Shown piece after piece: positions 1 to 9,540 of a DNA stretch of 64,000 nt. The position numbers and the translations under genes are program-made. The DNA is taken from positions 124,001 through 188,000 of the forward strand of contig CDRNVI010000018.1 of assembly GCA_977017575.1 (NCBI GenBank), given 5' to 3'. The notes beneath the pieces were generated by a model. The model made no database searches, was not told the origin of the DNA, and was given only the letters and a program-made list of their open reading frames with translations. The number at the start of each line of letters is the position of its first letter. The first letter of the stretch is position 1. Source of the DNA: Paramoeba atlantica. Lineage: Eukaryota; Discosea.

Positions 1-349
1 CCTCAGTATGTTGTCGGCGCGCGTACGTTTTACTCGGTTCGCTATTCTGTTGTACGCGCGGTTCCCACAACAGTCGAAAGATGCGAACGTTGGAATGAGG
101 GGGAATATGCCCATCAAACACCTCACCAATATTGTGTCCAATGATGCCTTCGTAACTTAACGCTAGTTTTCGAACGTTTCGCACTTTCCGAGATGTTTTA
201 ACAGTGCCACTCGATACGTTTAGGATGGGCGTGCAGTCAAAGCTCCATGCTACCAGGCACCGATCCCCTGGCTTCGCGTTGTCAGACAATCTGGATACTT
301 CGTCCGGGGGAATGGGAAAGTGAACAGCAGGATCAATTTCTTGACACAT
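1..349 (-). pseudogene. LINE N-terminal domain fragment
   Basis: An open minus-strand frame runs off the left window edge from a possible ATG at 349. Its pattern (W-x-F, then G-x-V, then SYEG, then IPPHSNVRIFRL) aligns by eye with the pre-RT domain of LINE-2 (around 23200) and LINE-9 (around 43500). That domain has no function I can name. The frame is cut at 350 by an opposite-strand LINE scrap, so this is a truncated copy. Confidence 0.5.
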
Positions 350-352
350 GGA

Positions 353-480
353 GTTGGCAAGAATTGTCAACTAGGATTGACGTCTTGTTCAAAGGTTCGT
401 GAAGCGGCATATTTGGCATCACGCTACCAAGCTCTTGAGCGAATAAAATCTTTTACTGCTCGGGCTTGGTTGCCAAACCA
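353..480 (+). pseudogene. LINE post-RT fragment
   Basis: The plus-strand translation includes LGLTSCSKVREAAYLASRY, resembling the LGLPSTDALRAAAYQASR stretch after the RT of LINE-5 (around 38500). It keeps about 40 codons and is followed by a poly(T) run at 495-508. It is a relic with no start or stop of its own. Confidence 0.5.
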
Positions 481-516
481 AAACGTCCCTTACATTTTTT
501 TTTTTTTTACATCTAT

Positions 517-654
517 TTTTATTATGTTCTCAATGATCACATAACCGTATATATGCATTTGGGGATTTAATCCTTTTGTTTATGTTTTTATTATGTTCTC
601 AATGATCACATAACCGTATATATGCATTTGGGGATTTAATCCTTTTGTTTATGT
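517..654. repeat. 69-bp tandem duplication
   Basis: Two adjacent near-identical copies of a 69-bp A+T-rich unit containing ATTATGTTCTCAATGATCAC (second copy offset by 69 bp). No coding content is seen. The stretch 655-693 shows nothing else recognisable. Confidence 0.8.
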
Positions 655-693
655 GTTGGACTAATGCAAGCAACATTCGACGTTTACATTTCT

Positions 694-870
694 TCAATTC
701 TGCTCCTCTCCATGATGACTTAAGTATTTTTTCAGCTGCGAGAGAGCGACTGCTCCGTTTAACTCTTGGAGCTGTAAAGAGAAGTCTTGTACTGTCTGCT
801 CACGACTGACGCCGCAGAGATCGGCCAATGAATGAAGGAGTGCCTTGGTGTTGGCATGCGCAGCACCTCC
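694..870 (-). pseudogene. LINE C-terminal tail fragment
   Basis: The translation HANTKALLHSLADLCGVSRE followed by LQELNGAVALSQLKKYL matches the extreme C-terminus of the restriction-like-endonuclease LINEs here (compare SGSLHARTRELLRLLAEK in LINE-5). It is cut at about 870, where an opposite-strand LINE fragment begins, giving a head-to-head junction of two truncated copies. Confidence 0.65.
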
Positions 871-879
871 GGACAACAC

Positions 880-1202
880 CCTTACACTGGAGAAGAAGAG
901 AATTCAGCTTTGCCACCTATGGATGAAGTTACGACGGCAGCGGTACTTCACGAAAAAGTGGTTGCGAGGTTAAAACAAGATCCGGAGTATTCTAATATTT
1001 TAAGGGTAACAACCCGAAAGGGAAATTATGATTGGCTTAAATCGGAGGTCCGCTTCGTTCCCTCACATGCCTTTGAAATACCAGTTATGGCACGACTTGG
1101 AATTCCTCACCCAAGAATCCCAGCAACGATCCTATGTCCAGGTTGTAAGACTTTGCTGAACAATAAGACTGCTTTGGTACATATCCCAGGGTGCGCTCAG
1201 TG
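880..1202 (+). pseudogene. LINE C-terminal zinc-motif fragment
   Basis: The frame contains MARLGIPHPRIPATILCPGC and then HIPGCAQC, the Cys/His cluster that precedes the endonuclease core in these LINEs. It ends abruptly in a 22-T run (1203-1224), so endonuclease core and stop are missing. A second T-run (1237-1247) follows before the edge of YR-A at 1254. Confidence 0.65.
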
Positions 1203-1253
1203 TTTTTTTTTTTTTTTTTTTTTTATCCTGTCAAAATTTTTTTTTTTACAGAA

Positions 1254-1669
1254 GAAATCCGCAGCGAGGCGTCCGAACATTCAATAAAGCAGAAACAATA
1301 TAAAGTATCTAATTCCAGAAATACACACTTCTGTCTCTTTTCACTGAACATACAATATTTTTATAGAACAGGAATACATGTATACTACGATCTATAATGC
1401 GCACGCTAATAAGATAATAACTTGGTACCGAATCTAAAATCAATAATAAAACAAGTAAATACTATGTGAAGGGGCTAAGCCCCCCAACACTCGCAGCCTC
1501 CAACCCGCTCACGCGTAGCTATTGAGCTCCTTTCTCGCGTTTATCCAATGTCGCTTGTCATGATAGAATGCCAAAAAGGGTGACCAAACCTTCGTGACAC
1601 GCTTTTCCGAGGAACTAGCCCTGCCTAGATTCTGAACTAAAGAAAACAATTTTTTTTTTTTTTTAAAAA
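1254..1669 (-). other. YR-A 3' terminal region
   Basis: Non-coding 3' end of YR-A between the RT stop and the element edge. It holds a palindromic hairpin GGGGCTAAGCCCC at 1471-1483, with the counterpart GGGGCTTAGCCCC at 17458-17470 in YR-D at a similar distance from the RT stop. A T-run lies at 1651-1664. Confidence 0.6.
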
Positions 1670-4579
1670 CTACATGTATATGAACGTCACTCGAAATTCC
1701 GACAAATGATCTGCAGGATTGAGCTTTGTCGAAACGTAATTCGCTTTGATGCAAAGGTGTCGTTCTTTCGCCCACTCCAAAACACTGCACAACTCTGGTG
1801 CAATCCCGTCTGATTTACAAATTTTTCTGTTGAATGCGGCCTTGCAGGAAGTGTTATCGATCCACAACTGAAGACACGTTTGTGGCTCAAATTTGTCCGC
1901 AAATTTTTCAAGTGCGAGTCGTACCGCTTGAGCTTCGGCCTTGTTGACTTCATATTCTGTCCCCGGCTCCCACGGACTTCCGACAATACATACCTCCCCA
2001 TTGTCGAGATATAAGATCGCCCCCCATCCCTTGGCTGACGCATCGGTATAAAGGTTATGACGCGGCGGTGATAACTCCGGATGCGGAGAGGGCTCAACGG
2101 GTACGTTTTCAAGCAGTTTGTTGCGCCATTCTCCCAGCTTAGAACGAATCTTATACGGAAGGTCCACGACTTGATTAGCCATATGCGGCACTCGGTTGAG
2201 CAAATTTATTCTGCGCTGACAGATTTTTAATACGAAATGATATTTGGGGATTATGAGTCCTAAGATTGCGGAGCAATACAAAAGGCGCCCCACCGCCGCC
2301 TCTAGCTCCACAAATGTCGGCTTCATAAATGAATCTTCGCGTAGTTTGAGCAACACTTTGGGCCCCAGGCTGACCCTATGCGTGCTGTGGTTGTACTGTG
2401 CCCCATTAAAAACATACTTTTTCATAGGCAACATACCGGAATCCTTGAATCCTGCGTTCACACCTTCCGCCCGGCGATCAACCCACGTCGTATAACGCAA
2501 CGCTTCGTGCGTCGCACCAGCAAAACGAACTCCATCGACATATACATCGATGTGGCCCTTATCAAAAGTGGCCGGCTTAGAACAATAATCACTTGATCCA
2601 GCGATAGTCCCCATAATGGAATGCATGATTTCAGGGGCACATCTGTGCCCCATTGGGAGAACGCACATCTCGTACACTTCTCCTGCTTCGTCCAAAAAAC
2701 GAAATTTCCGGCGAGATTTTTCTGGTATCGATATTTGGTAAAAGCCGCACACCAAATCTCTCTTCACTCCCGAACTTTCTTTTACGCGGTGCAAATATTT
2801 CGCGGGATGCATTAACGGAACGAAAGGTTCATAACTAGAAAGACGTGTGTTATCAGATTTGGTCCAGGAAATGAATCGCCTGCGTTGTCGCCCTTCATCA
2901 TCCGATTCTACCACCGTAAATGGAATAAGGTACTGCATTGAAGGTCTCTTAGCAACGTCCTCCGCCGTTAGTTTCTTAATGATATTATGCTTTTCAAGTA
3001 GTTGAAAGTCTGAGGAAGACAGTCCGCTTTTAACCGCAGGAGGTTCTTCTGGATGTACGGGCATCTTAAGCGCTTCTTGCCATACTTCTTGAAATCTCGT
3101 GTCAACAGCTGGGGACATCCATTTCCGGACCTTATTAACATCAAGTTTCGGAATATTCGGTTTGACATGCAACGGAATCGCGAAATCCTTTTCCTTAGCT
3201 AGCTTAGAGCTACGTCGTGTGCAAATTAACGAATGTCGCTTTAAATATGGAACTTGTTTATAACACTCCTGGATCATCTCTGGGGTCACAGCCCCGGAAG
3301 CAGTGCTGAAACTCTTTGGGTCCCCAAGGCTCGCGCGGTCGTCAATTGGTTTGCATTGTAGCGAAGAAGACTTTCCAGGTTCAAATGCTTTGTGAGGTAC
3401 TGAATCTCCGACAAGGTGAGGCGGCCCTCGACCACGTGTTGGAATAGATGTGTTATTGCCCCGCGTTTGATTGAGTGGGTACCAAACCCTCTTCCTAGAA
3501 TTTTTCTTATTTCCGCATCCATTTCCCGCACGGGAGTATGGCATATCTTCTGTTTTGGCGGAAGCCCCTCTATGTAGCGTGCTAGCTCTGGCGTCCCCGG
3601 ACCCGTTATGACGGCATGCATATACGGCCGGAAGGGGTTTAGGCGTGTTGATTTCGTCGCCCGACCCCAATAAATCACTATCTCGGTTGAGGATACCTTG
3701 AGAAACTTCTCCCTGCAGAGTTCGGCGACCTCTGTCCACCGCGCCGCCGCTTTCCAGCACAGCAGCACGGCCATGGTCTGTGAGACTGTTATCCTGCTGC
3801 ACAATTTCCGTAGCAGATACGGGGTCAGTGGCTCCATCTGACGTTGTGGCTCCAGCCCCCCCTGCGCTTGTAGTGCCTTCGAGTATAGCTTGAGAGGGGT
3901 GTTGTCCTCGTTTATGCATGTGTAAATGGTGTGTAGACTTCTTGTGTAGGCTAGCCGCGTCGTTACCGCAACGCTTAGGGAATCCAGAAACAATATTGCG
4001 TGCAGCGCAGTTGGACGTATGCTTCTTTTCTCGCAGAACTCGTTTAGTCGCATCCAAATACGTTCCCTTGTGGCCCACGTCGTTTCCGTCCACATCGGAT
4101 ATACTGCCCTCTGAAGAGCCGGCGCCAGCGCGTCGTTTGGATCCATACGGAGGAGTTGGCACGTCAAGTTCAACCTTCTTGTTTTCGCTAAGGGGCCTGA
4201 TAGGTCCGTTTGGTGTCCTGCGGGACGATTTATCCTCTTTTGAGTTCGACCCGTACCTGTAGTGTTTGTTTGACTCATTGTTTGAGTCACGAGTATTTGC
4301 TGCGCATTCCGCAGTGTGCTGACATATCGCACACCGTTCCATACATAACTTGGAGATGAACGTGTAAAATAGCCTGGTAAGTTCTCCCGCCTTTTGTATA
4401 AGGCAGGAGCACGAGTAGTTGTTTTCGGGGTGGGGAACGTTTCCTAGTGGATCGTTCGTCTTTCGGCACGAGTGTAGCTCACAGGTGTCTTCGTACCGCC
4501 ACTCGCCACCCCCCGGTGAAAATCCTTTAACCGTGGACAATTGGCCCGCAAGTGCCCAGGCATGCGACAGTTGAAGCAC
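1670..4579 (-). CDS. RT-RNase H of YR-A
   Basis: Reverse transcriptase followed by RNase H; copies element RNA into DNA. Domain sequence starts near 3300 with VTPEMIQECYKQVPYLKRHS. The RT contains LPMGHRCAPEIMHS and the active-site box VYVDGVRFAG, with Gly where YxDD has its second Asp. RNase H shows NLYTDASAKGWGA, NKAEAQAV, WIDNTSC and NPAD. The frame stays open upstream through the whole YR gene in the -1 register, so the true start is unclear; expression by frameshift from YR is plausible. The C-terminus ends soon after NPAD (FRVTFIYM), and the downstream T-run suggests its tail has drifted. Confidence 0.8.
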   Translation of the reverse strand: MLQLSHAWALAGQLSTVKGFSPGGGEWRYEDTCELHSCRKTNDPLGNVPHPENNYSCSCLIQKAGELTRLFYTFISKLCMERCAICQHTAECAANTRDSNNESNKHYRYGSNSKEDKSSRRTPNGPIRPLSENKKVELDVPTPPYGSKRRAGAGSSEGSISDVDGNDVGHKGTYLDATKRVLREKKHTSNCAARNIVSGFPKRCGNDAASLHKKSTHHLHMHKRGQHPSQAILEGTTSAGGAGATTSDGATDPVSATEIVQQDNSLTDHGRAAVLESGGAVDRGRRTLQGEVSQGILNRDSDLLGSGDEINTPKPLPAVYACRHNGSGDARASTLHRGASAKTEDMPYSRAGNGCGNKKNSRKRVWYPLNQTRGNNTSIPTRGRGPPHLVGDSVPHKAFEPGKSSSLQCKPIDDRASLGDPKSFSTASGAVTPEMIQECYKQVPYLKRHSLICTRRSSKLAKEKDFAIPLHVKPNIPKLDVNKVRKWMSPAVDTRFQEVWQEALKMPVHPEEPPAVKSGLSSSDFQLLEKHNIIKKLTAEDVAKRPSMQYLIPFTVVESDDEGRQRRRFISWTKSDNTRLSSYEPFVPLMHPAKYLHRVKESSGVKRDLVCGFYQISIPEKSRRKFRFLDEAGEVYEMCVLPMGHRCAPEIMHSIMGTIAGSSDYCSKPATFDKGHIDVYVDGVRFAGATHEALRYTTWVDRRAEGVNAGFKDSGMLPMKKYVFNGAQYNHSTHRVSLGPKVLLKLREDSFMKPTFVELEAAVGRLLYCSAILGLIIPKYHFVLKICQRRINLLNRVPHMANQVVDLPYKIRSKLGEWRNKLLENVPVEPSPHPELSPPRHNLYTDASAKGWGAILYLDNGEVCIVGSPWEPGTEYEVNKAEAQAVRLALEKFADKFEPQTCLQLWIDNTSCKAAFNRKICKSDGIAPELCSVLEWAKERHLCIKANYVSTKLNPADHLSEFRVTFIYM
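3286..4443 (-). CDS. Tyrosine recombinase of YR-A
   Basis: Integrase of the element. The C-terminal half carries ARWTEVAEL (catalytic Arg), THSIKRGAIT (His and Arg) and KHLNLESLLRY (second His and nucleophilic Tyr). It lies directly downstream of gag in the same frame, separated by a single TAG (4444-4446). There is no ATG just after the stop (ACG where YR-C, F and G have ATG); the first ATG is at 4332, inside the conserved region. The conserved PTP-x-RA start downstream of the stop suggests readthrough from gag. Confidence 0.8.
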   Translation of the reverse strand, partial: ETFPTPKTTTRAPALYKRRENLPGYFTRSSPSYVWNGVRYVSTLRNAQQILVTQTMSQTNTTGTGRTQKRINRPAGHQTDLSGPLAKTRRLNLTCQLLRMDPNDALAPALQRAVYPMWTETTWATRERIWMRLNEFCEKRSIRPTALHAILFLDSLSVAVTTRLAYTRSLHTIYTCINEDNTPLKLYSKALQAQGGLEPQRQMEPLTPYLLRKLCSRITVSQTMAVLLCWKAAARWTEVAELCREKFLKVSSTEIVIYWGRATKSTRLNPFRPYMHAVITGPGTPELARYIEGLPPKQKICHTPVREMDAEIRKILGRGFGTHSIKRGAITHLFQHVVEGRLTLSEIQYLTKHLNLESLLRYNANQLTTARALGTQRVSALLPGL

Positions 4580-5068
4580 AGCGGAGGCTGGGTCGCACGT
4601 ACCCGACGAGACTGCTTTGAAGTTTCCTCTAGCATAATACGTCCATAGGTGTCGTCAGGGTTCTTCACCTGGTGAAGTCGCTGCTGTACTTTCTCAACTG
4701 GAGCGCCGGCCGCGGCCCAATAATGGTTTCTTAGCTCCTCTATAATGATCTTAGCTATGTTGTAGAAGTTTTCGTCTGTCCATTCTGCCAACTTGCGCGC
4801 CGCATAAATCCACTGAACGAGCATTTCGAATAAGCGTTCCCGAACAAGCGGAGGATTGAACCGTACGCCGAATTCTTTCGTATCGCGGAGCTCTCGCACC
4901 AGTTCCCGTGGCTTAAACTCATCTGGGGATTCTATCCATGGACCCCATGTTTTTGGTTCAATGGGAGAGAAGTTCTTGGGATCAGAGATGGTCAAACGGT
5001 CTACAGAAGGAAGATGCTCAACTCGCTCACCGCCTGGCATCCGAGCTTGTACTTTAGCAATCGCCAAT
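4444..5068 (-). pseudogene. gag of YR-A, C-terminal part
   Basis: Nucleocapsid-like protein. It contains QARMPGGERVEH, the conserved WIYAARK and EELRNHYWAAAGAPVEKV stretches, and a CCHC knuckle CFNCRMPGHLRANC near the end. It stops at TAG just before YR. The 5' part of the gene lies at 6769-7172 because YR-B is inserted here; removing YR-B restores the frame (DYYS to LAIAKVQ). Confidence 0.8.
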
Positions 5069-6768
5069 GAAATCCACGCCGAGGGGCTCCCTGGAAACAT
5101 ATACACTGATAACATATATGAATAAATGAACAACTATGAATAGCTCAATCGTAATTCAAAATGACACAACATATCATTCATTCATTTCACACGCACAAAG
5201 ATGGAAAAGAAACAAGCCTGCATAAAACAACACAATCAATGTCACTCTGTTAACGGGGTTCCCCCCCCCCACCGGAACCCTCGGCCAACCTGCCCATCGG
5301 AGGTGACCTGGCCATCGGAGGTGGCCTGGCTGATGACAGCCAAAACAGAAAGGTCCTTGGCTGCGTCGACGAGGAGCACGCTGCGCAGTCCGGCCCCTCA
5401 GTTGCTCGTCAACCACAAGCTGACCGTAGCGGTCCTGAGGGTCGTCGTCACGGTGCAACCGCTGTTGCACACGCTCGACAGCAACGCCCGCCGCAGCCCA
5501 ATAATGGTTGCGAAGCTCTTCGATGATGAGAAGGGCTACGGCGAGGTTGTGCTTCTCTAGCCATCCCTCCGTATTGCACGCAGCGTACACCCATTCAGTT
5601 AACATCTTGAACAGGCGCTCACGCTGCGGCGGAGGGTTGAAGCGTACCCCAAGCTGCGGAGCTTCGCGCAGCTCACGGATGAGTTCACGTGGCTTGAACA
5701 AATCATCCGTGTCGATCCACGGTTGCCAAGTAACCGGATCGTAGGGGGAGAAGCCTTTCGGGTCCGTAATACGGACGCGTTCAAACGTGGGGATCAGATC
5801 TTCAACTGGTTTCCCACCCGGCATCTGCGCCCGAACATGGGCCAGTTCCAAAGAGTGGTAGTTGATCTCGGGATGGGGAAAACGATAGGCAGTGTTCTTG
5901 TCCCCATCCCACTCGGCGAACAACTCAGTTGAGTTAGGGTCCTTAGGATGCGTCATATGCACCAACCCTATAACCGTCTGCCGTAGGCCGTCACGGGGAA
6001 GGGACCATACAGCCTCGACGGTGACCTCGTAGTCCTTGCGCAGAAGCTCAATCACTTTCGTGATGAACTCTTCTTTGCTGGATTGTGTCATGATCCCACG
6101 CGCATCACAGCGTGAACGCTGAGGCAACTCGACGTGGTCAATGTCAAGGGCCTCGTAACGGCGCGGCGAGCGAGAAGCCTCAACCTGGTCGGGGTTAAGG
6201 GTTCCTCTTCGTCGCATATGGGGCTCGGGAGCCTCCAGCGGAAAAGGGTACGGGCTAGGGAGGGAGCTCGCAGGCAAACTGGGAAGGTTGGAAGGGAGAG
6301 GGCTAGGCGGTTCGCGGGCGGGGCTGAGTGCTCTTCCTGAAGGGCGTACCTTTCGGCGCGCTGGGACAGGAGTAGGGGGAATCGGAGGAGGTCGCGCGGA
6401 TACCTGCGGAGCCGGCTGCGTGGGGAGAGGGGGGAGAGGGGGGCGCACGGGAGGGCACGAAAGGGACTGACGCTTAGAATGGTCTTGGACGGAGGAGGTC
6501 TGAATGGGTGTCGGCGCCCTATTCCGCTTCGGTGATCTATCGCGCTCCTGGCGTGGCTCCGACGGAGCCCGTAAACGTTGGGATCTCATACACAAAACTT
6601 TAAACGTAACAAAATAACAACCTAACAAGAATATAACAAACGAGTAAACACCCCCCTCCATGCAATTAGAGAATACTACATCATAATTTGAGAAAATTAT
6701 GTGCCCCGAAGGGCCAGCAGGCAAATATATAGCCGCCCCTCGGCTAAATTTCAAAACGTGAACTATTA
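5069..6768 (-). mobile_element. YR-B: gag-only deleted YR element
   Basis: A 1700-bp element with the same edges as the full-length copies: left GAAATCCACGCCGAGG, right ACGTGAACTATTA. It has the 5' leader and most of gag, then jumps at about 5317 straight into the 3' terminal region, with no YR or RT. At the jump a short unit is doubled (CATCGGAGGTGACCTGGC then CATCGGAGGTGGCCTGGC). It sits in YR-A gag with no target duplication. An internally deleted, non-autonomous derivative that would need proteins supplied in trans. Confidence 0.85.
5174..6589 (-). CDS. Truncated gag of YR-B
   Basis: Starts MRSQRLRAPS at 6589. It has an Arg/Pro-rich N-terminal third, the TLNPDQVEASRSPRRYEALD segment, and the EELRNHYWAAAGVAVERV core. 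The CCHC knuckle is broken: after FCFGCHQPGHLR the frame runs into the 3' terminal region (WPGHLRWAGWPRVPVGG) and stops at 5174. The frame is also open upstream to 6823 through the leader. A knuckle-less product is unlikely to package RNA normally. Confidence 0.7.
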   Translation of the reverse strand: MRSQRLRAPSEPRQERDRSPKRNRAPTPIQTSSVQDHSKRQSLSCPPVRPPLPPLPTQPAPQVSARPPPIPPTPVPARRKVRPSGRALSPAREPPSPLPSNLPSLPASSLPSPYPFPLEAPEPHMRRRGTLNPDQVEASRSPRRYEALDIDHVELPQRSRCDARGIMTQSSKEEFITKVIELLRKDYEVTVEAVWSLPRDGLRQTVIGLVHMTHPKDPNSTELFAEWDGDKNTAYRFPHPEINYHSLELAHVRAQMPGGKPVEDLIPTFERVRITDPKGFSPYDPVTWQPWIDTDDLFKPRELIRELREAPQLGVRFNPPPQRERLFKMLTEWVYAACNTEGWLEKHNLAVALLIIEELRNHYWAAAGVAVERVQQRLHRDDDPQDRYGQLVVDEQLRGRTAQRAPRRRSQGPFCFGCHQPGHLRWPGHLRWAGWPRVPVGGGNPVNRVTLIVLFYAGLFLFHLCACEMNE

Positions 6769-7172
6769 GAGTAATAGTCAATATCTGGGAACGGGAAGCT
6801 GTACTCCATATCTTGTTCATCATCCCAACGCGCCTTTAATTCTGAGTGGTCAGGGTCATTGCGATTTTTCAAGTACACTTGGCCGATTACTGTATATTGC
6901 TCGGTCTCTTCCTTGTGGCCCCATACTGCCTGAATCCAAACCTTATGACCTCGAGAGAGAAGCAATCGCATCTTATGAGCAAATTCATATTTCGCATCAT
7001 CCGTCATCGGCAAACGTACATCGTTTCCAAGGAGGGCTTCAACCTGGTCAGGGTTGAGGGTACCGCCTCGTCGGCTATGTCGGGAAACCTGGGGCTCCGG
7101 AGCTTGAGGCTCAGGGCTGTTTGCTCTAGATCGTGAAATTGCCCTAGTAACAGCTTGGACGATTCCAGACAT
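6769..7172 (-). pseudogene. gag of YR-A, N-terminal part
   Basis: Begins at ATG 7172 (MSGIVQAVTRAISRSR) and runs to DIDYYS, where YR-B interrupts. It contains TLNPDQVEALLGNDV, shared with YR-D gag (TLNPDQVEGILQGED) and family-wide. An SL cassette lies just upstream (7213-7251). Confidence 0.8.
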
Positions 7173-7183
7173 AAAAATTCGAA

Positions 7184-7280
7184 AACGTGTAGATTTTGTA
7201 TTTGAATAGTCCCAACAAGGTACAGAAACTGTATCTTTATCGTTAAAGAAGAACGTGTAGATTTTGTATTTGAATAGTCC
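7184..7280 (-). other. Spliced-leader exon flanked by 29-bp direct repeats
   Basis: The 39 nt at 7213-7251 read on the minus strand as CTTCTTTAACG...ACAGTTTCTGTACCTTGTTG and are identical to 52649-52687. The same 29 bp (minus strand GGACTATTCAAATAC...) occurs on both sides: 7184-7212 directly after the SL, and 7252-7280 directly after a genomic ...CTTAG. That is a 3' splice acceptor AG and the product of splicing SL to it, side by side. It is a cDNA signature of a trans-spliced gag mRNA joined to an unspliced copy. Confidence 0.85.
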
Positions 7281-7318
7281 CTAAGCACATACACATCCGT
7301 TAATAACTTTTCTAATGA

Positions 7319-7738
7319 GAAATCCACGCCGAGGGGCTCCCTGGAAACATATACACTGATAACATATATGAATAAATGAACAACTATGAATAGCTCAATC
7401 GTAATTCAAAATGACACAACATATCATTCATTCATTTCACACGCACAAAGATGGAAAAGAAACAAGCCTGCATAAAACAACACAATCAATGTCACTCTGT
7501 TAACGGGGTTCCCCCCCCACCGGAACCCTCGGCCAAATGGCTGGGGGCTCGGTGGGTGGGCACAAAACTTTAAACGTAACAAAATAACAACCTAACAAGA
7601 ATATAACAAACGAGTAAACACCCCCCTCCATGCAATTAGAGAATACTACATCATAATTTGAGAAAATTATGTGCCCCGAAGGGCCAGCAGGCAAATATAT
7701 AGCCGCCCCTCGGCTAAATTTCAAAACGTGAACTATTA
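7319..7738 (-). repeat. A2-B2 split repeat of YR-C
   Basis: A 420-bp unit made of the 3' terminal sequence (B2, from 7319) joined to the 5' leader (A2, to 7738). A2 repeats the leader 24883-25061; B2 repeats 7739-7956. The join (7519-7560) is a G+C-rich imperfect palindrome, CCCACCGGAACCCTCGGCCA facing TGGCTGGGGGCTCGGTGGG. Confidence 0.8.
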
Positions 7739-8382
7739 GAAATCCACGCCGAGGGGCTCCCTGGAAACATATACACTGATAACATATATGAATAAATGAA
7801 CAACTATGAATAGCTCAATCGTAATTCAAAATGACACAACATATCATTCATTCATTTCACACGCACAAAGATGGAAAAGAAACAAGCCTGCATAAAACAA
7901 CACAATCAATGTCACTCTGTTAACGGGGTTCCCCCCCCACCGGAACCCTCGGCCAACCTGCCCACACACACGTCACAATAAACGCAAAATGCCCAATCAC
8001 GTAGTCAAATATTAATAGATAGAAAATATCAAAATATGCAGAGCTCACAAAAGGATAACGATAGCAATAGATGACCAGTCCATTACCACGCCCTTTACAA
8101 GCTCACACGAGCTACACAGGTTACGCTTTCAACCTCTGCCCATATACCAACTTGGGACCTAGAAGTGTGGAGCAACTAGGCGTGGTGTACGGCCGTGTCA
8201 ACAATGACGCGGTTAAAAACATTAAGGCGCTAACTAGAAAACTTTACTCACCTTTATCTCACATTGGGGAACCTTGTTTTCGAAAACCAAGGCGTGAGGA
8301 TAAAGTTTGTCAACCGATTAACATCCATAACCTTCCAAAATTATAGGGACAACCTCCAAACCCCAGGACCCCATCCGCTCTC
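7739..8382 (-). other. B1 repeat and 3' UTR of YR-C
   Basis: Starts with a second GAAATCCACGCCGAGG edge and continues through CCAACCTGCCCACACACACG into non-coding sequence shared with 44741-45410 in YR-G. It ends at the T-run where LINE-1 begins. No gene is seen. Confidence 0.7.
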
Positions 8383-9540
8383 TTTTTTTTTTTTTTTTTT
8401 ACTCAGTAGACGAACCAAGTAGGTCCATTGGGGGGGTATATGATTTGTAAACAAGCAATCAAATTAGCAATTTCACATGTTGTAGCCCAAAACTAATAAT
8501 TCAACCTGCCTTAAGTTACAGTATTTATGATTTTGATAACAATAATAATAAAAAGAAGCAATTTATGCCCAATTCATTCGCGCGTTCCGGACCGGGTCTT
8601 TCGACCACTCCTCGGCCTGACTTGTGAACTCTTCCCTTGTTATATGGGAGGGCGCAGGCGCGGGCTTGTGCCGACAGCGGCACGGTCGCGAAACAGGGTA
8701 CTGGCCGACGGGGAGGAAGTTTTAGTTCCCGACCCATGTCCTACCTCACTTGGGGTACCTAGCCCTGACGGACTAGGCGTGAGCATAGACCCTGTCGGCA
8801 CCGACCAGCATCCGGACCAGCGGTTTATGTCCCAGTGGGTATTCCCGAGATCCCTTAGGCCCCTTCCAGGGGAGCGTCAGGGTCACTGACGACTATCCTA
8901 GAGACCATCATCCGGGCCTGGGAGCGCATGAGAGCCACGTTCAGCTCTTTGAGGTCATTTCGGGCTTGAGTGTCTGTGAGTAGACCGTTTGACGCGTTTG
9001 CGCGTAACGCCCCCACCTTCCACAAAACAGCCATCGCGCTTTTACTCCAAGAGCCAAAGGATTCAACTACCATGGCCGTAAAAAGTAATTTCGCTTCCTC
9101 CGCTTCCTGGCGTTGTTTATCCTTCGTTGCTGAGTAGTGTTCAGCGAAAGATCCCGCAGCCACCCAGCTAGCATTCCGGACAGAGTCCAAATACTTTACT
9201 TGCTGTGCGTGGGTGACTGCGAAGTCTAACACCATACCACTTCCCAGGGTGTAATTCGGGAGAAACACGTCAGCAGGTCTGGTGAGACCCCCTCTTGGAC
9301 CACGATTTCCCAGGCTTTTCTCCCTTTGCGGAGCTATGTCGGCTTTTCTGCAGAATGCTGTGAATTGCTCACAGACCGCGTTGTGACGGGTGATGAGGCC
9401 ATGTCCGTTCTTACATAACAATGCATGTTCCCCATTTTTCTGCAGAGGTAATGTGCATCCCTTCGCTGGGCAAGGGCGATCTTCTTGATAGATGTCGGAT
9501 CCCAGCCACCAGCGGGACAGCGTGCGGAACTCTGTTGGTG
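8383..9540 (-). mobile_element. LINE-1: 5'-truncated LINE-14-family copy
   Basis: The minus-strand 3' part of the same family as LINE-14 (52649-57025). It has C-terminal coding sequence, the 3' UTR with hairpins GTGCCG-ACAG-CGGCAC (8668-8683) and GGTC-TTTC-GACC (8595-8606) as seen on the plus strand, and a poly(A) tail (T-run 8383-8400). It is 5'-truncated at 9540. It landed in the T-rich 3' UTR tract of YR-C. Confidence 0.85.
8855..9538 (-). pseudogene. LINE C-terminal endonuclease domain (partial)
   Basis: Open from 9538 to the stop at 8855. It contains TEFRTLSRWWLGSD, the Cys/His cluster CPAKGCTLPLQKNGEHALLC then KNGHGLITRHN, SLGNRGPRGGLTRPADVFLP and LDFAVTHAQQ, closely matching the end of LINE-14. 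The RPAD...LDF spacing fits a restriction-like endonuclease core. RT and N-terminus are missing. Confidence 0.75.

Noticed and set aside
7213-7251. SL RNA (mini-exon) gene
   Set aside because: No GT donor or SL-RNA intron follows the 39 nt here or at 52649, 33088, 43020, 51126 or 23955; all continue into element UTR.
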